DNA of 64,000 nucleotides, taken from positions 434,001 through 498,000 of the forward strand of contig JACGCM010001796.1 in the NCBI GenBank assembly GCA_014058105.1. Reading direction: 5' to 3'. The notes beneath the pieces are model-generated. The model did no database searches. It had not been told where the DNA came from and saw only the letters and a program-made list of their open reading frames with translations. This document shows, one piece after another, positions 44,301 through 55,836 of this stretch (positions within the stretch are counted from its first letter, which is position 1; each line of letters opens with the position of its first letter). This DNA comes from Kingdonia uniflora. Taxonomy: Eukaryota; Streptophyta; Magnoliopsida; Ranunculales; Circaeasteraceae. Position numbers and translations under genes: made by a program.

Positions 44301-47300
44301 AGAGATCGTTTAAATAGTAATGAATTTTAATTAAAACAATAAGAACTAGAAAACACACTTTATTATTAAATCTAAAATACTCAAACTAAGATCCAAAGAT
44401 CTAGGGTTTTAGCTCTCCCCAAAACTTCACATAACTCCTAGAAAATGACCTTTCTACTATAAACCAACCTTCAAAAATAACCTAGAGTAGCTCTCCTTAT
44501 AGAGAAAGAAGGCTCATCACAATTGGAAATGGAAACTAAGTAGGAAATAAAAAACCTAATTGAAATAGGAATATTAATACTTAGTAGAAAAAGAAATATT
44601 AATTAACTAAACTTCTAAATAAATAAAATAGGGAATTTGTTAGAGAAAGGGAGAGGTGTTGGGCCTCCTACATGTACTTAGGATTAGCCCATTATCCATG
44701 AACAGTGGGAAGACAACCATGACCTATCAATTATAAATTGAAAAAGTATCAGATATGATTGTATTTGTTTCTATTTCATATTTTTATTAAAGTATCGTAA
44801 TAAAAGTAATAAAATCGGTTATTTGATAATCCAAAAAATATACTGGACAGTGCTGATACTCTTACAGATATAATGTGACACATCTACCATTGTAAGCTTT
44901 CCAAATGTTATAGTACTGTGTACGGTATTGATCAGCCAATATTAATGTGATATATCAGTAGTTTTGACTAGGTTATTTTCCACGGTTAAAAAGATTCATT
45001 TCCACGTGCAGGTTGAATTTAATAAGGCTGCTCAATCTTTGACTGAGCAGCTTATTCCAAATGCCCAAAAGAAAACTGCTCTAAATCGGTTGCTGAAGGT
45101 AGCTTCAATTTGAAAGATTTAATCTGTTCCAATGTTTTCTTTTTTCCTACAATAGTTGTTTATTGTTTGTGTGTGTGTTTTTTTTTCCTGATCTTTCGTC
45201 TTGTTTATAGGATAATGTTGCACTTATAGCAGTTTTAGAAGCAAAGTTCAGTAACCATGGGGCTGATACTCCTGGAAAAAAACAACTACTATGTGTGGTA
45301 AGGAAGTAATCAAAGATTTTACTCTATCCAATTTTTATTGTATTAGCTCATAGTGACATGTTAGATTGTGACTAGGAAAGTGCCAGTCTGATAATTTAAA
45401 GAAATTCGGTTGTAAATCATAAATCTGAGTTAGGAAAACACGGAAAAGCTCATTTTAGATTTTAATTTGATAAAAGAAGTAACTTCTCAATTTGAGTCTA
45501 AACATTAATGGATATTATTTTATGCAATCAATAATGGCCCTTACCAAAAGTATAAAGATCTGACTGGCTGAGTGAGATTAAAAAAATACATTAAATGCTT
45601 TTTTGTATGTTAATTATTTTCTTTGTAATTGGGCGCGTACTTGGGAAGTTAGAAAATTAGAGACATTGTCAGTTGATTTCGTGCTAAACAAAGTAGTTAA
45701 TGTCGGGGAATGATGCAAATTCGACCAGAGGTGGCAGTATGCGATAGGGAATAATGCAACATATTGTGTAATAGGTTATAGGGTACAAAAATTGATCCCC
45801 ACGACAGTTCATAGTCACATATAATTAACAAACTAGGTAAATGCATATTCAAAGTAGACCCAATTATCCAACTTTATAATTCACAAACCATTACTAAAAT
45901 ATACATAGTAGTGCATGTACGTATAGATAAGAAATCTGAAATAATATCATAAGTCTGGCGAAGGAGGTGAATATTAGAATAAAAAGATTAATAGTTTGGG
46001 GATTTTCTATTGGTTATCCCAATTATCCAAATCAAAACAAAAATAGGAACCAGGACATGTTTTTTTTTGTTGAAGTTACTAAAATCGATTATGAAAGGAT
46101 ATAGAAAATAGATATTAAGTTAAATGTTTCATTTTGATTTTTTTTCTTAGAAAAAGCTATGCAGTAACAGTGCTTAAATTCCTACGGAGATGGTTGTTTT
46201 GTCCTTCAAATTTTTGAGTTTGGGTGGAATTAGGTGGTTGTCTTTATAGTATTTTAAATATAGATCTAGATCTGTTGCAACGTATTGTGAAATGCGGTGC
46301 AACAGAAATTACGTCATGTTGCAAATTGCGTCGCATTTGCAACTTCTCGTATTGGATGGTCTACGTTTAAGTTTACAATGTGGCCATGGATCACAATTTT
46401 TGCCATGGTCACTATTGCATTGCTCGCATTTGACATCTGTGGCGCTACACTATTTTGCAAGTGAAAACAAGTACAATTTTTAAAAATTCTTCTACCTCAC
46501 CTGCTAAACTATTTATTTTACTCTGCCTTGATGTAATATATCATCCTCTAGGTTGATTTATTTGACCCGAATACATCTCAAATAGATGATTTAAATCATT
46601 TGTAATAGACAACCAGAATTTCATCTGTGGTCTACAAATTTATTTAGATTGCATGTGTGTATTGTTATCTGCATATACGTTATTTTGTACAATGTCATAA
46701 CCATTGAAACCTTTTCTTTATACAGGCCAATACTCATGTAAATGTTCATCAAGATCTGAAGGATGTAAAGCTCTGGCAGGTTCTCTTCCCAATATTTTTT
46801 CTTCCTCTAATTTGATATTGGTCTCTAGGTTTCCTGTAAGTATCAAAAAAGTTTCCTTGATTTATTTTTTTGTATAAATCTTGCAGGTCCACACTCTCTT
46901 AAAAGGGTTGGAGAAAATAGCCGTCAGTGCAGATATTCCGATGTTAGTTTGTGGGGATTTTAATTCCATACCTGGAAGGTTCGTTCATCATTCTCACGTG
47001 GTTTTTAGATTTTAGGCAGGATTAAGTGACAATTTATTACTAATATCAGCCAAACAATAATTTGTTATGTATGTGGTAGTGCGATCAGTGGCGGATCCAG
47101 GTTTTTCGCTTAGGGTGGGCAAGAAGGGGATAACAGGGGTTTGGGCCCCCAAAAAAAAAAATTTAAGCCCAAATCTTAGAATGATCATGCCTCTCTATCT
47201 TATATATCTGAAGATGAACAAAACTACCAAGCAACTGCTACCAAGTATGATGAGTTCTCAACTATGTTTCTTAAAGTGAACCATTCTTTTTTATGAAGAT

Positions 47301-48127
47301 TGGATGACAACTAGATGAGTTAACTGAAAGTCATTAAAGGCTAAAATGTCACAACAGGGAGTGATACTTTTTTTCCATGTGAGTGGAGAGAGAGAAACAA
47401 CATTAAATGGTGTATCTGTTGACTTTCTTCCAACGGTATTTTACAAAAATGACCACCGATTTTACAAGGTCACCCTTTTTGCTTCCGTATGAGCTCTAAA
47501 GGTGGACTTTTAGATTTAAAAGATTGGTTAGATTAAATGTTGATGTGGAAAAAGTTAAGCAACTAAACCATCTCTCTACTCTCTTCCCAAAACCACTATC
47601 TCCTTTCTTCCCTCTCAATGAAATCATCATCTTCTCTTGAAGAGGGAAATTTTTGAAAAGGGAAATCTTAGAATAATTTTACCCTTCAATGTATATGTAA
47701 TCAGAAAACCAAAGGAGAAGGATAAACCTCTTAAAGAGTACTTCTTCAATTTTGCCCTTCATGTATCTCTTCTTAAAGGGAGTAAAGTTTGAAAGTATCT
47801 TAATTCTTAAACAAATCCAATACAAAATCAGCATAAGAGAATCCCAAATGTCCAATTTCTAAGGGTTTTTATAACTTGCAATTATTAATCTCAATCCTAG
47901 GCTTGTTTTCGGATTGGATCGGATCGGATCGGAAATGGGGGCGGTCGGGAATTTTTCCGATTTTTTCGGAAACGTAAAATCCGTTCTGATCCGATTTTTT
48001 TTATTCGGAAAAATGGATCCGAATCCAAAAAATTGGATTTATTGGAAAATTTGGAATTTCCGAACATTTCGGAAAATTCGGATATTCTGATAAATTCGGA
48101 AATTTCATATATTCTTGATAAAACCTT

Positions 48128-48162
<35 letters not shown>

Positions 48163-49726
48163 CTTACCTTAAAGGGAAAATGGGAGTGGAGAAGAGAGAG
48201 CTTGTTATGTTTGGAGGTAGACCTATTATGTTTGAGGTTTTATCAAGTTGAAGTTTGGATAAAATCGGATCGGAAAATCGGAATAGCAAAAGGCTATCCG
48301 ATTCCGATCCGATTTTTTCGGAAAAAATCGGAAATCGGAAATGTTAAATAGGGTTCCAAATCAGAAAAATCGGATCGGATTATGGAAAAATTCGCAAGTT
48401 CGGAAAAAGTTGCAGCCCTACTCAATCCCCATTGTTTAGATGTGAAGAGAGGTGGATTATATATTGGAGAGACAAAGAAGATGATAGCTTCAGAAGCATT
48501 GAGAGAAGATGGTGGTTTTGGAAAAGAAGAGAGAAGTGGTTTATATCTTTTGGCTTCAGCCACGTCAACATTTGATCTCACAAATCTCCTAAATCCAACT
48601 GTCTATGTCTATAGCTTATGGACAAACAAAAAGGGTGACCTTGTAAAATCATTTCTCTTAAGAAAATAGGATGGGCAAAGGGCAGTATCTATGAGTAATT
48701 ATCAAATCCGGGGTGGGAAAAAGAATAATTTCCCATAGGCTTTGTAAATAAACTGCCAAATATTACTAGCTCTATTTGGATCCGTTCCTGAGTGAGATAA
48801 ACTGAAATTGTGGGAAGTATGAAAACCACCAGCATGTATGTTTGATATGTATCACGCTCGATAGAGTATAACAATATATATGACAAACCAGATAGAAGTA
48901 TATTGAAAATATAATAAAGTCGATTATCTGATGTAGTAGATAGGTTTATTTAATGATATCCATTGGAGATGTCTTCTAGATTACAAGTCCTGCTAAGTAT
49001 GTAGTGATGTACAGTATCAGTCAGACAAGTTATTGATATGCCTGTCCAGTATTTTGGTAATATCCGGTGTTACAAACTAGATTCATGTAACACCACCTTA
49101 ATGAGAATGTTTGACATCATGCAGTGCTCCTCATGCGCTTCTTGCTATGGGCAAGGTCGATCAGATGCATCCGGATTTGTTAATAGACCCCCTTAACATC
49201 TTGCGGCCTACAAGCAAGTTAACTCACCAGCTTCCACTGGTATACACATTTTCATGTTAATTCTGGTCATTCCGTTTTTACTTTTTTCTGAGATGATTTA
49301 TGACCAACTTAGTTTTTCTACAGGTCAGTGCTTACTCGTCCTTTGCAAGAATGGGTGTTGGTATTGGTTTAGAGCAACAGAGGAGGAAAATGGATCCGTC
49401 AACAAATGAACCTCTATTTACAAATTGCACCAGAGATTTTATTGGTACCCATGATTACATATTTTATACAGGTAGAGTTTTCCTATAGCTTTCTAGATAT
49501 GGATTATAAGCCGACAATGGACTTTAGAAGTTTTCTTTTGTATGTGTTAGCAATCCATATTTATCAGCTTGTGTTTTCAGCGGACTCGTTAACGGTGGAC
49601 TCGTTATTGGAGCTTTTGGATGAGGAGGGCTTACGAAAAGATACAGCACTTCCTTCTCCAGAGTGGTCTTCTGATCATATAGCACTTTTAGCTGAATTCC
49701 GCTGCAAACCAAAAACAAGACGTTGA
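41358..49726 (+). CDS. CCR4: CCR4 deadenylase (carbon catabolite repressor 4 homolog 1/2 type)
   Basis: This is the catalytic exonuclease of the CCR4-NOT complex, removing mRNA poly(A) tails in the cytoplasm. Eleven coding exons join in frame: 41370-41527, 42675-43425, 43779-43865, 43948-44028, 45012-45098, 45211-45297, 46726-46779, 46887-46978, 49125-49239, 49324-49471 and 49581-49726. They give 601 residues, the length I recall for the Arabidopsis CCR4a/b proteins. Residues 60-105 hold a Cys/His-rich MYND-like region (CSVHPTEQATLQCLGC, then YHCSSKCF), which plant CCR4 has in place of the yeast leucine-rich repeats. The exonuclease-endonuclease-phosphatase fold runs from about residue 250 to the end, with the metal-binding Glu in ILCLQE, CGDFNSIPG, HDYIFYT and the catalytic His in SSDHIALLAEF. 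No stops or frameshifts were found. The ATG at 41370 follows a 12-bp leader within that exon. The ninth intron is 2.1 kb because of transposon insertions. A 3' untranslated exon may follow at 51580. Confidence 0.95.
47085..47165 (+). mobile_element. hAT-type terminus fragment in a CCR4 intron
   Basis: It starts CAGTGGCGGATCCAGG, a common plant hAT-type end, and runs into a GGGCCCCCAAAAAAA stretch. No inverted partner end was found downstream, so this looks like a truncated copy. Confidence 0.45.
47898..48420. mobile_element. Non-autonomous hAT-type element no. 3, in a CCR4 intron
   Basis: The element has ends TAGGCTTGTTTTC and TTGCAGCCCTA (inverted), and a perfect 8-bp duplication CTCAATCC at 47890-47897 and 48421-48428. 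The interior is almost entirely CGGAT/ATCCG motifs (GGATCGGATCGGATCGG and relatives) in both orientations, with a GA repeat at 48131-48160 in the middle. It resembles the elements at 600 and 7615 in build, with a different subterminal motif. Confidence 0.88.
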
Positions 49727-50059
49727 TGCTGCTAGGCAAGTGTTAGCAGTTCCCTATTTTATCTATTTGTTTCCCGTTTGAGCTTTATTTGAACTATTAT
49801 GTTTGTGGTTCATTCTATAGGACACAAACCCTATCCTCTTTAGTTGATAAATATAAATGGAATTTAGAAGGATTCTTCTTTTTCATTTACTTGGAGTTTT
49901 GCATTTATTTTACCATACAAACAAAATTGCCATTATGCTCCCTTGCCCCGTGATTTTATGCCACATCCTTTAGGGTACCGAAATTTTCATCACACACTTC
50001 ACATTTAAAATTATTATGAAATATTGCATCATTTCTTTACAAAAGTCATCAAGAAATGT

Positions 50060-50990
50060 TAAAAAAATGAAGAGCGGGAACGGAGGCATTTTTGCGGAGA
50101 AAATTTTGACCTCTCCTGAGCCATCAAACATTGGTCTCTCACCCTTAATTAAACGCCACGTAGCAAGAGAGAGAAGAAAGAATTAACAGTGACTTTTACA
50201 GGATTGTTACTGTTAGTTAGTTGAAGAGAGAAAATACTCATTGTTTTAAGCTAATGATATTACTAGGGAGAGAAAATCTCCTTAGATTCTAGTTAGGTTT
50301 TTCTTCCCAATTTTGTTTTTTTTGGCTCCTAATTTTGATTTGAGACATCAAAACCACATAAACAGATTGAAGGAAAAAAAAACTAACATCATAAAAACAA
50401 GTTCAGACGACCCAATAGAGTATTCTATTTTTCCAGAATTTTTTCTTGTTCACTTAATAAAATTCTCTTGGAGCTTTTTCTCCTCTCTCATAAAATTAGA
50501 AAACAACCCGTTACAGTTCCAAATATGTAATTCAACAGTATAATGCTCAAATCCTCAAACATCAACTGCACAAGTGTTCATCAATGTCAAATGTAGTGGG
50601 GGTTTAATTAATTTATTTTTGAAGAAAAAAATGAGATTGATACTTGGTAAAGATGAAGTTAAAGATCTATGAAAAGGAACTATGACAAATTTCTGAGATC
50701 AAGATCCTTGTTATTATAAGATTGATTTCAGAAAATGAAATTATAAGATGGATTTAAAAACAATTGTAAGTTGGATAGAGGAATTCAAGTAGTTTGGGAG
50801 AGAGAGTTGAGAGTTTTAATGGAAGATAATCAAAATCTAGGGAGGGGATTTTTTCCTTCTCTCTGTCAAAACTTCTTAACTTGGACGTTAGTTTTGTTTC
50901 TCTCTAATTAACACGTGTCATGCTTTGGAGGGTGAGAGGTCTTTAAAATGATGGCTCGGGAGCTGTCAATTTTTTTCCCGTTTTTGCACC
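50060..50990. mobile_element. MITE or Mutator-like element with roughly 100-bp inverted ends
   Basis: The left block (50075-50190) contains TTTTGACCTCTCCTGAGCCATCA, TCTCACCCTT, CGCCACGTAGC and AGAGAGA. The right block (50880-50975), read inverted, contains the same order: TTGACAGCTCCCGAGCCATCA, CCTCTCACCCT, GACACGTG and AGAGA. There is no transposase inside. Long inverted ends suggest a Mutator-type element, but a 9-bp duplication was not confirmed. Confidence 0.6.
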
Positions 50991-51155
50991 ATTATGTAGT
51001 TTAAACGCCAGCGAGTAAAAGATATATAACATGAAAATTAAAAATAGTAATAAGAACATTATAATAACATAAACTATTAGTACTATGTGAAGATAAACAT
51101 AAATAGTAAGCTGTAAATGCTAATAAGATTACTATTTAGATATAAGCTATGATCA

Positions 51156-51272
51156 GGTATCCCGGAAATACCTCCGGGAATCAGAAATTTTGGTTTATTT
51201 CTTTAAATCCAGCCGTTGCTGAACATTGTATCAATGCAAAAAAAACTGAACTGGAGGTTTTTTCGGGATACC
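51156..51272. repeat. 117-bp inverted-repeat element
   Basis: GGTATCCCGGAAATACCTCC at the left pairs with GGAGGTTTTTTCGGGATACC at the right (17 of 20). It may be a tiny MITE or a hairpin-forming transcript segment in the CCR4 3' region. Confidence 0.65.
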
Positions 51273-52461
51273 AGGCATAACCATAGTTACCTAAGTAGCT
51301 GAGCAAGTAACGAACACCCGATATTTTAAGTTCTTAAGAAAATCAGTATCTTTTGATGAACTACTCTAGACCATATTGCCCATTTCTGGTATATACTGGG
51401 ATATCGCATTTCGTGAACAAAACATATATTTTTCTTTTCATCTTATTGTCTGTGTTATTATGAAGTTCCTTAGAAGTAACTTCAGTTTTGTAGTTTTTTT
51501 CTCTCTATGGTTGACTTGCCATCTTAAAATAAGTTCCCCGTTTTCATAATTTGATTGTCTTTATAATTGCCCGTCGCAGGTAGGACTTGAGATCGATAGA
51601 ACACCGGAGAAAGAAATAGGGAATGTATGGGATCCAGTAAGTTATCTGGAGAAAGTGTAGCTCACTCTTCCCGACTATGTGTATTATGCCACCTTTTGTC
51701 TCTCAAATAGGAAAATTTTACAGATGTCTTGTTCAATTTTTTTCTTCTTGTCCTGGCCCCTTCATGATCTGGCCATTGGGTATAAGTTTTCCCCATAAAT
51801 TGTCTCACCCATTCAGAATAATTTAGAGTTAATGATAAAGTTTACATTCAAACGTCTAGTTTCGGCCTCTTTTTCTTTTGTCTGAGTTTCCTCTTGCACA
51901 TTCTGAATATTTGTTGCACTCAACAATACGAGTAAAACGGTATTATTCATAGTTTAGTTTACATGCATGGGAATTTGTTTCAGGTTCAGAAGTTCTTCGG
52001 CCTTTGGATTTCCTTTTTCTTTTTAGGGTTATACCTCCTGCTAATCTGCTATCTGATGCATGCGAAGAGTTGCTATAGTTCATGGGGTGACCATTTAATG
52101 CCTCTCAACTTTCTCTGTAATCCTAGATAAGGTGAAGGCTTCCTTTGCTGCAAGGGAAACCTAATGATAAATACTTAAGTTGTTGCAAAAACAGTTGTTT
52201 TACTTTCTACCAATGACGTGCACGTGCACGGGGAGTTAAAATAGCCTCACCGGGGAGGGTCGAGGATGTGGATTTACCTCAAGAAACAAACTGGTTTTTT
52301 TTTTTATTGTGACGATGTACCTGCGCATCATTAAACTGTTGGAAAACAAGTACATAATGACTGAGGAGTTGGGGTTTGTTTGTGAAAGATGGCTCACCTG
52401 TGATCTCTCTAAATGGTCCATCTTTTATAAACTAACACAGTTATACAAACAATATCTCAAC

Positions 52462-52580
52462 AACTAAAACTTTTATACTATCATTGTATACCATAAATGG
52501 GCTAAAACATCAAACCTTTTATACTATCACAACACATGATTAAGGGCTAAAACATCAAACCTTCATACTATCGCAACAAT
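52462..52580 (+). repeat. 45-bp direct repeat running into the LTPG start codon
   Basis: CTAAAACATCAAACCTTYATAC with TATCRCAACA occurs at 52502 and 52547, with a more diverged copy near 52465. The last copy ends at the ATG at 52579, so the repeat forms the gene's immediate leader or promoter. Confidence 0.8.
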
Positions 52581-53425
52581 GGCATCCTCAAACTACATCA
52601 TTGTAGGACTCTCCTACATGTTTTTTCTATCGGATATGGTAATCACACCCGTAAGATCAGACTTGGACAAATATAAAAAAGAATGTACGCCACAGTTAGT
52701 TAGTCTCACCTCGTGTTTACCCTATGTTGGAGGCAAGGCTGAATTTCCCACGCCTTATTGTTGTACCAGTATGAACAAAGTCATTGCAACGAGCAAGAAA
52801 TGTCTTTGCGTCCTTGTGAATAATCGTAATGATAGTTCCCACGGTTTTAAAGTTAACATAACACTTTCTGAGAATCTACCTGCACTTTGCGAATCCCCTG
52901 TCAGTTATTCCGATTGCCCCGGTATGTCTTTTTTTTTCTTCCTTCCTCTATATGTTTTATGCAAATTTCTATTTAGGCCATAATTTATACAACACTAATA
53001 TAATATCTAATCGTTATTAGATATGTTTTTCGCATTTTACTGACGATTCGTAATTATTTTTGTACTTGGATTGGATGAAGCTCTTTTGAATATGGATCCT
53101 AATTCAAGTGATGCTAAAGGTTTCGCGGAAGTGGATAAAAGTATTCCTGCTGTATCTAATGGTCAAAACGGTATGTTTTTTTCTTACCAAAGTCGATTTT
53201 ACGAGTAATGTGTATTTTTTTTTACGACAAAATACTGATTTTGAATCACTTTTATGCGAGAGAAAAGGGACTTTAGCCAGTTCGAGCGGTGTCGCGACCA
53301 CATCAAGTAGGGTTGTAAGTGCACAAGTGAGTGATGGTGCAAGAGATAAGATAACCTTGGGTGGTATGATGTTTAGTGGGGTTTTAATAGGTTATGCGAT
53401 ATTGCACTCAATTGTTGTCGCTTAA
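52579..53425 (+). CDS. GPI-anchored non-specific lipid-transfer-like protein (LTPG/xylogen type)
   Basis: Proteins of this group sit at the outer face of the plasma membrane and bind or carry lipids for cuticle, suberin or cell-wall building. Three exons (52579-52921, 53081-53170, 53268-53425) join in frame to 196 residues. The product has an N-terminal hydrophobic signal peptide (to about residue 26). The eight-cysteine motif follows in the order C, C, CC, CLC, C, C between residues 36 and 114: KKECTPQL, TSCLPY, YCC, KCLCV, ALCES, SDC. A Ser-rich linker and a C-terminal hydrophobic tail after a small-residue stretch (about residue 174 on) fit a GPI signal. No defects were seen. The precise subgroup and lipid ligand cannot be told. 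The acceptor of exon 3 (GAGAAAAG) is not pyrimidine-rich, so that junction is less certain. Confidence 0.85.
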
Positions 53426-53649
53426 GAAGATCTCCACCGTTATATCTCTTGACGAGAATCATTTGTATTTTTTTTATATTTTTTATATTAACAATATCCT
53501 ATTTGTAAACTTGATGGCCTTTAAATTAATGAGACAAAAAATGGTACATTATTGTTGAAAACATGTTCCTATCTTCTAAATTAGATTGTCTGGATAAGGA
53601 TAAAGGGTATTCTCGTCCAAAAGTCGATCGCTTGAGACTTAACTTCTAA

Positions 53650-54130
53650 GAGCATCAGTAGCAGGGTAGGTATCGTTCAGTCATCGCTCAAATTACACGC
53701 ATATTCATGCAAACAATCGCTTATATGTGGTGATGAGCTACGAGTCAAAAGTTGGCAGAGTTCCCTATGTTTTTTGTGTTGTACGCCGCAACTTTTGACT
53801 TAGTTAATATTTTTTTATTAATTTTAAATCAAAATATCTACTTATTTAATATTTTTATTAATAAATATGAGTTATGCACCACTTGAAGTGGCACACAAAT
53901 TATTTTTTTTTCTTTTTATTTTGCCAAAAACCTATTTTAAAACATTAAAAAAAAGAAGAAAAAAGAAAAGTGGTGCACCAATTGAGTTAGCACAGTGTTT
54001 ATTTTTACATCTAAGCATCCCCACCCTGAAGAATATCATTTTTCTACCCTCGCTGCATGTCATTTTTATTTTATTTTTTGTTCTTCTAATTTTAAACCTA
54101 CGTGGCTAGCTAAATCTTGCTGCTGATGCT
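53650..54130. mobile_element. PIF/Harbinger-type MITE
   Basis: It has ends GAGCATCAGTAGCAGG and TTGCTGCTGATGCTC (inverted, with mismatches) and a TAA duplication at 53647-53649 and 54131-54133. The interior is AT-rich with no coding function. Confidence 0.75.
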
Positions 54131-54367
54131 CTAAGGGGGATATGTTCCTGCACAGTTTTTATGCAATTTGGATAGTCTGTATCTTCTTATATCCTTGTGA
54201 ATCACTTCATCTTTAGCGGTTGTTATACTAATTTTAATCCAACACTAATCCTAAAGTATCTCGTATTGGCCTTTGAATAGAGGCCTCCTTTGAATATGGC
54301 AACTTGGCTTTACATCGCCTCCAACAGCCTCCACACTTGTCGCAAGCCATACCAAAATTGTCCAAAG

Positions 54368-54936
54368 CAGTGGCGGAGCTACGTGAGGCCGAGTGGGGGG
54401 CAGTTGCCCCCACTGAAATTTTGGAAAATTTGCAACTACCACCTTAATTATAGCCCCAAAACTGCTAAATAATATTTGTGCTACTAATATCCTATATTCC
54501 TTGCAAGATATTTTCCTAAAATATTTCATGATTGATCTCCTTGTATATTTTTCCCTAGATTATTTTCTAAACTTTAAATTATCTCCGAGCATATGGGGTT
54601 TCCTTCCTACTTGGGCACCATATCTTCATAATTAATTTTCATATCTTCAAAATCTGTAATTAGTTCCTCTAATTCTCTTTTATTTTTTGTATTTTGATTG
54701 TGTATTTCCATTGGGACTTTGAAGCAACAATGTATTACAAGCATAACATTACTCCGTATTCCTATCATAGAAAATGAATCAAAACTTTGTTTTCCATTCG
54801 TCATACTTAAAAGAAAACTACATGAATATAGGCACTGTATTCGGGTTTTTTTGGGGGCGCCCGCCCCCAAACCCCCAATTTTTGCATCCTTCTATTACTT
54901 TTCCCACACTCAACTAAAATTCTGGCTCTGCCACTG
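54368..54936. mobile_element. Non-autonomous hAT-type element no. 4
   Basis: CAGTGGCGGAGCTACG at the left and the inverse of CAGTGGCAGAGCCAG at the right are flanked by a perfect 8-bp duplication GTCCAAAG (54360-54367 and 54937-54944). GGGGGCA...GCCCCC stretches lie near each end (about 54395 and 54855). There is no transposase. Confidence 0.9.
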
Positions 54937-54992
54937 GTCCAAAGTTTCCAAAATGAAGGTTATGGCCAGAGTATGTTAAAACTGGTTACTTA

Positions 54993-55381
54993 AAGCATCT
55001 CCAACAGAAAATGTATGTTATTCCGATTTTGAATACTAGTATCCGGAATAGCATACCACTTTGCTCCAACAGATTTTTCTATGAATTCAACTTTTTATTA
55101 AAATTGGAACTCACAATATTATTTTATGTGAGAAAGATAAATTTTTTATTAAAAATTGGGACCCACAATATTACTTTATTAGAGAGTGAAAAGAAAGGAA
55201 AAAAAGAAATATTTATAGATGACCCACAAAAGTAGTATGCACATACCACTCTCTAAGTTCCGAATTTGCATACTTTGGAGGGGTACGGGGTGAGTATGCT
55301 GAACACCATACCCATGTTGGAAGGGGTTTTTGTAAAAGTATGTGAAAAGTGTAACAACATACCATGCTGTTGGAGATGCTC
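54993..55381. mobile_element. PIF/Harbinger-type MITE
   Basis: The left end AAGCATCTCCAACAG and the right end CTGTTGGAGATGCTC pair at 14 of 15, with TTA on both sides (54990-54992 and 55382-55384). The interior has further mirrored sequence (ATGTATGTTATTCCG versus TAACAACATACCATG). Confidence 0.85.
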
Positions 55382-55836
55382 TTAATTGACCATAATTTGC
55401 GCCTTGTTGTTTAGACGTTTAACCAACCTTTTCGATAGTAAATTTATCATGAAAGGAAAACTAACTCCATTTACATTCGTAAAATACTGTTGGGATTTGA
55501 AAAAGATGCACATTACACAGTGTGCATGAAAATTACTAATTTGAGCTGACGATGAGATCAATATTTTGCATCTAATTAGGCCAATTGTGTGTTCATAAGA
55601 GCTGCATTTATTTAGATAAGTTTCATTGTAATCTTCGGAGCTTACGCAAAGAATGATGTATTTATTATACCAATTTGACCATATTGGTATAATAATTCCG
55701 AATAATGGAAGGGGTAGTAGGTTAGTAATAATTCAACACCATCCCGGGCCCACAACAAACCCCAAACTTATTTGGACCCACAAAAACTCAAATATATTTG
55801 GGCCCATCTCTCTCCTTTTCTGTCTCCAAAGCTACA

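Larger units (their letters stand above)
49727..52460 (+). other. 3' flank of CCR4 and intergenic DNA
   Basis: No further protein-coding gene was found. A possible CCR4 3' UTR exon begins after CCCGTCGCAG at 51579. The stretch holds an inverted-repeat element (50060-50990) and a small hairpin element (51156-51272), described separately. The remainder is AT-rich with no recognised feature. Confidence 0.5.

Noticed and set aside
44195..44720. Possible solo LTR in CCR4 intron 5
   Set aside because: The segment has TG and CA near plausible ends and repeat-like composition, but no matching flanking duplication was found.
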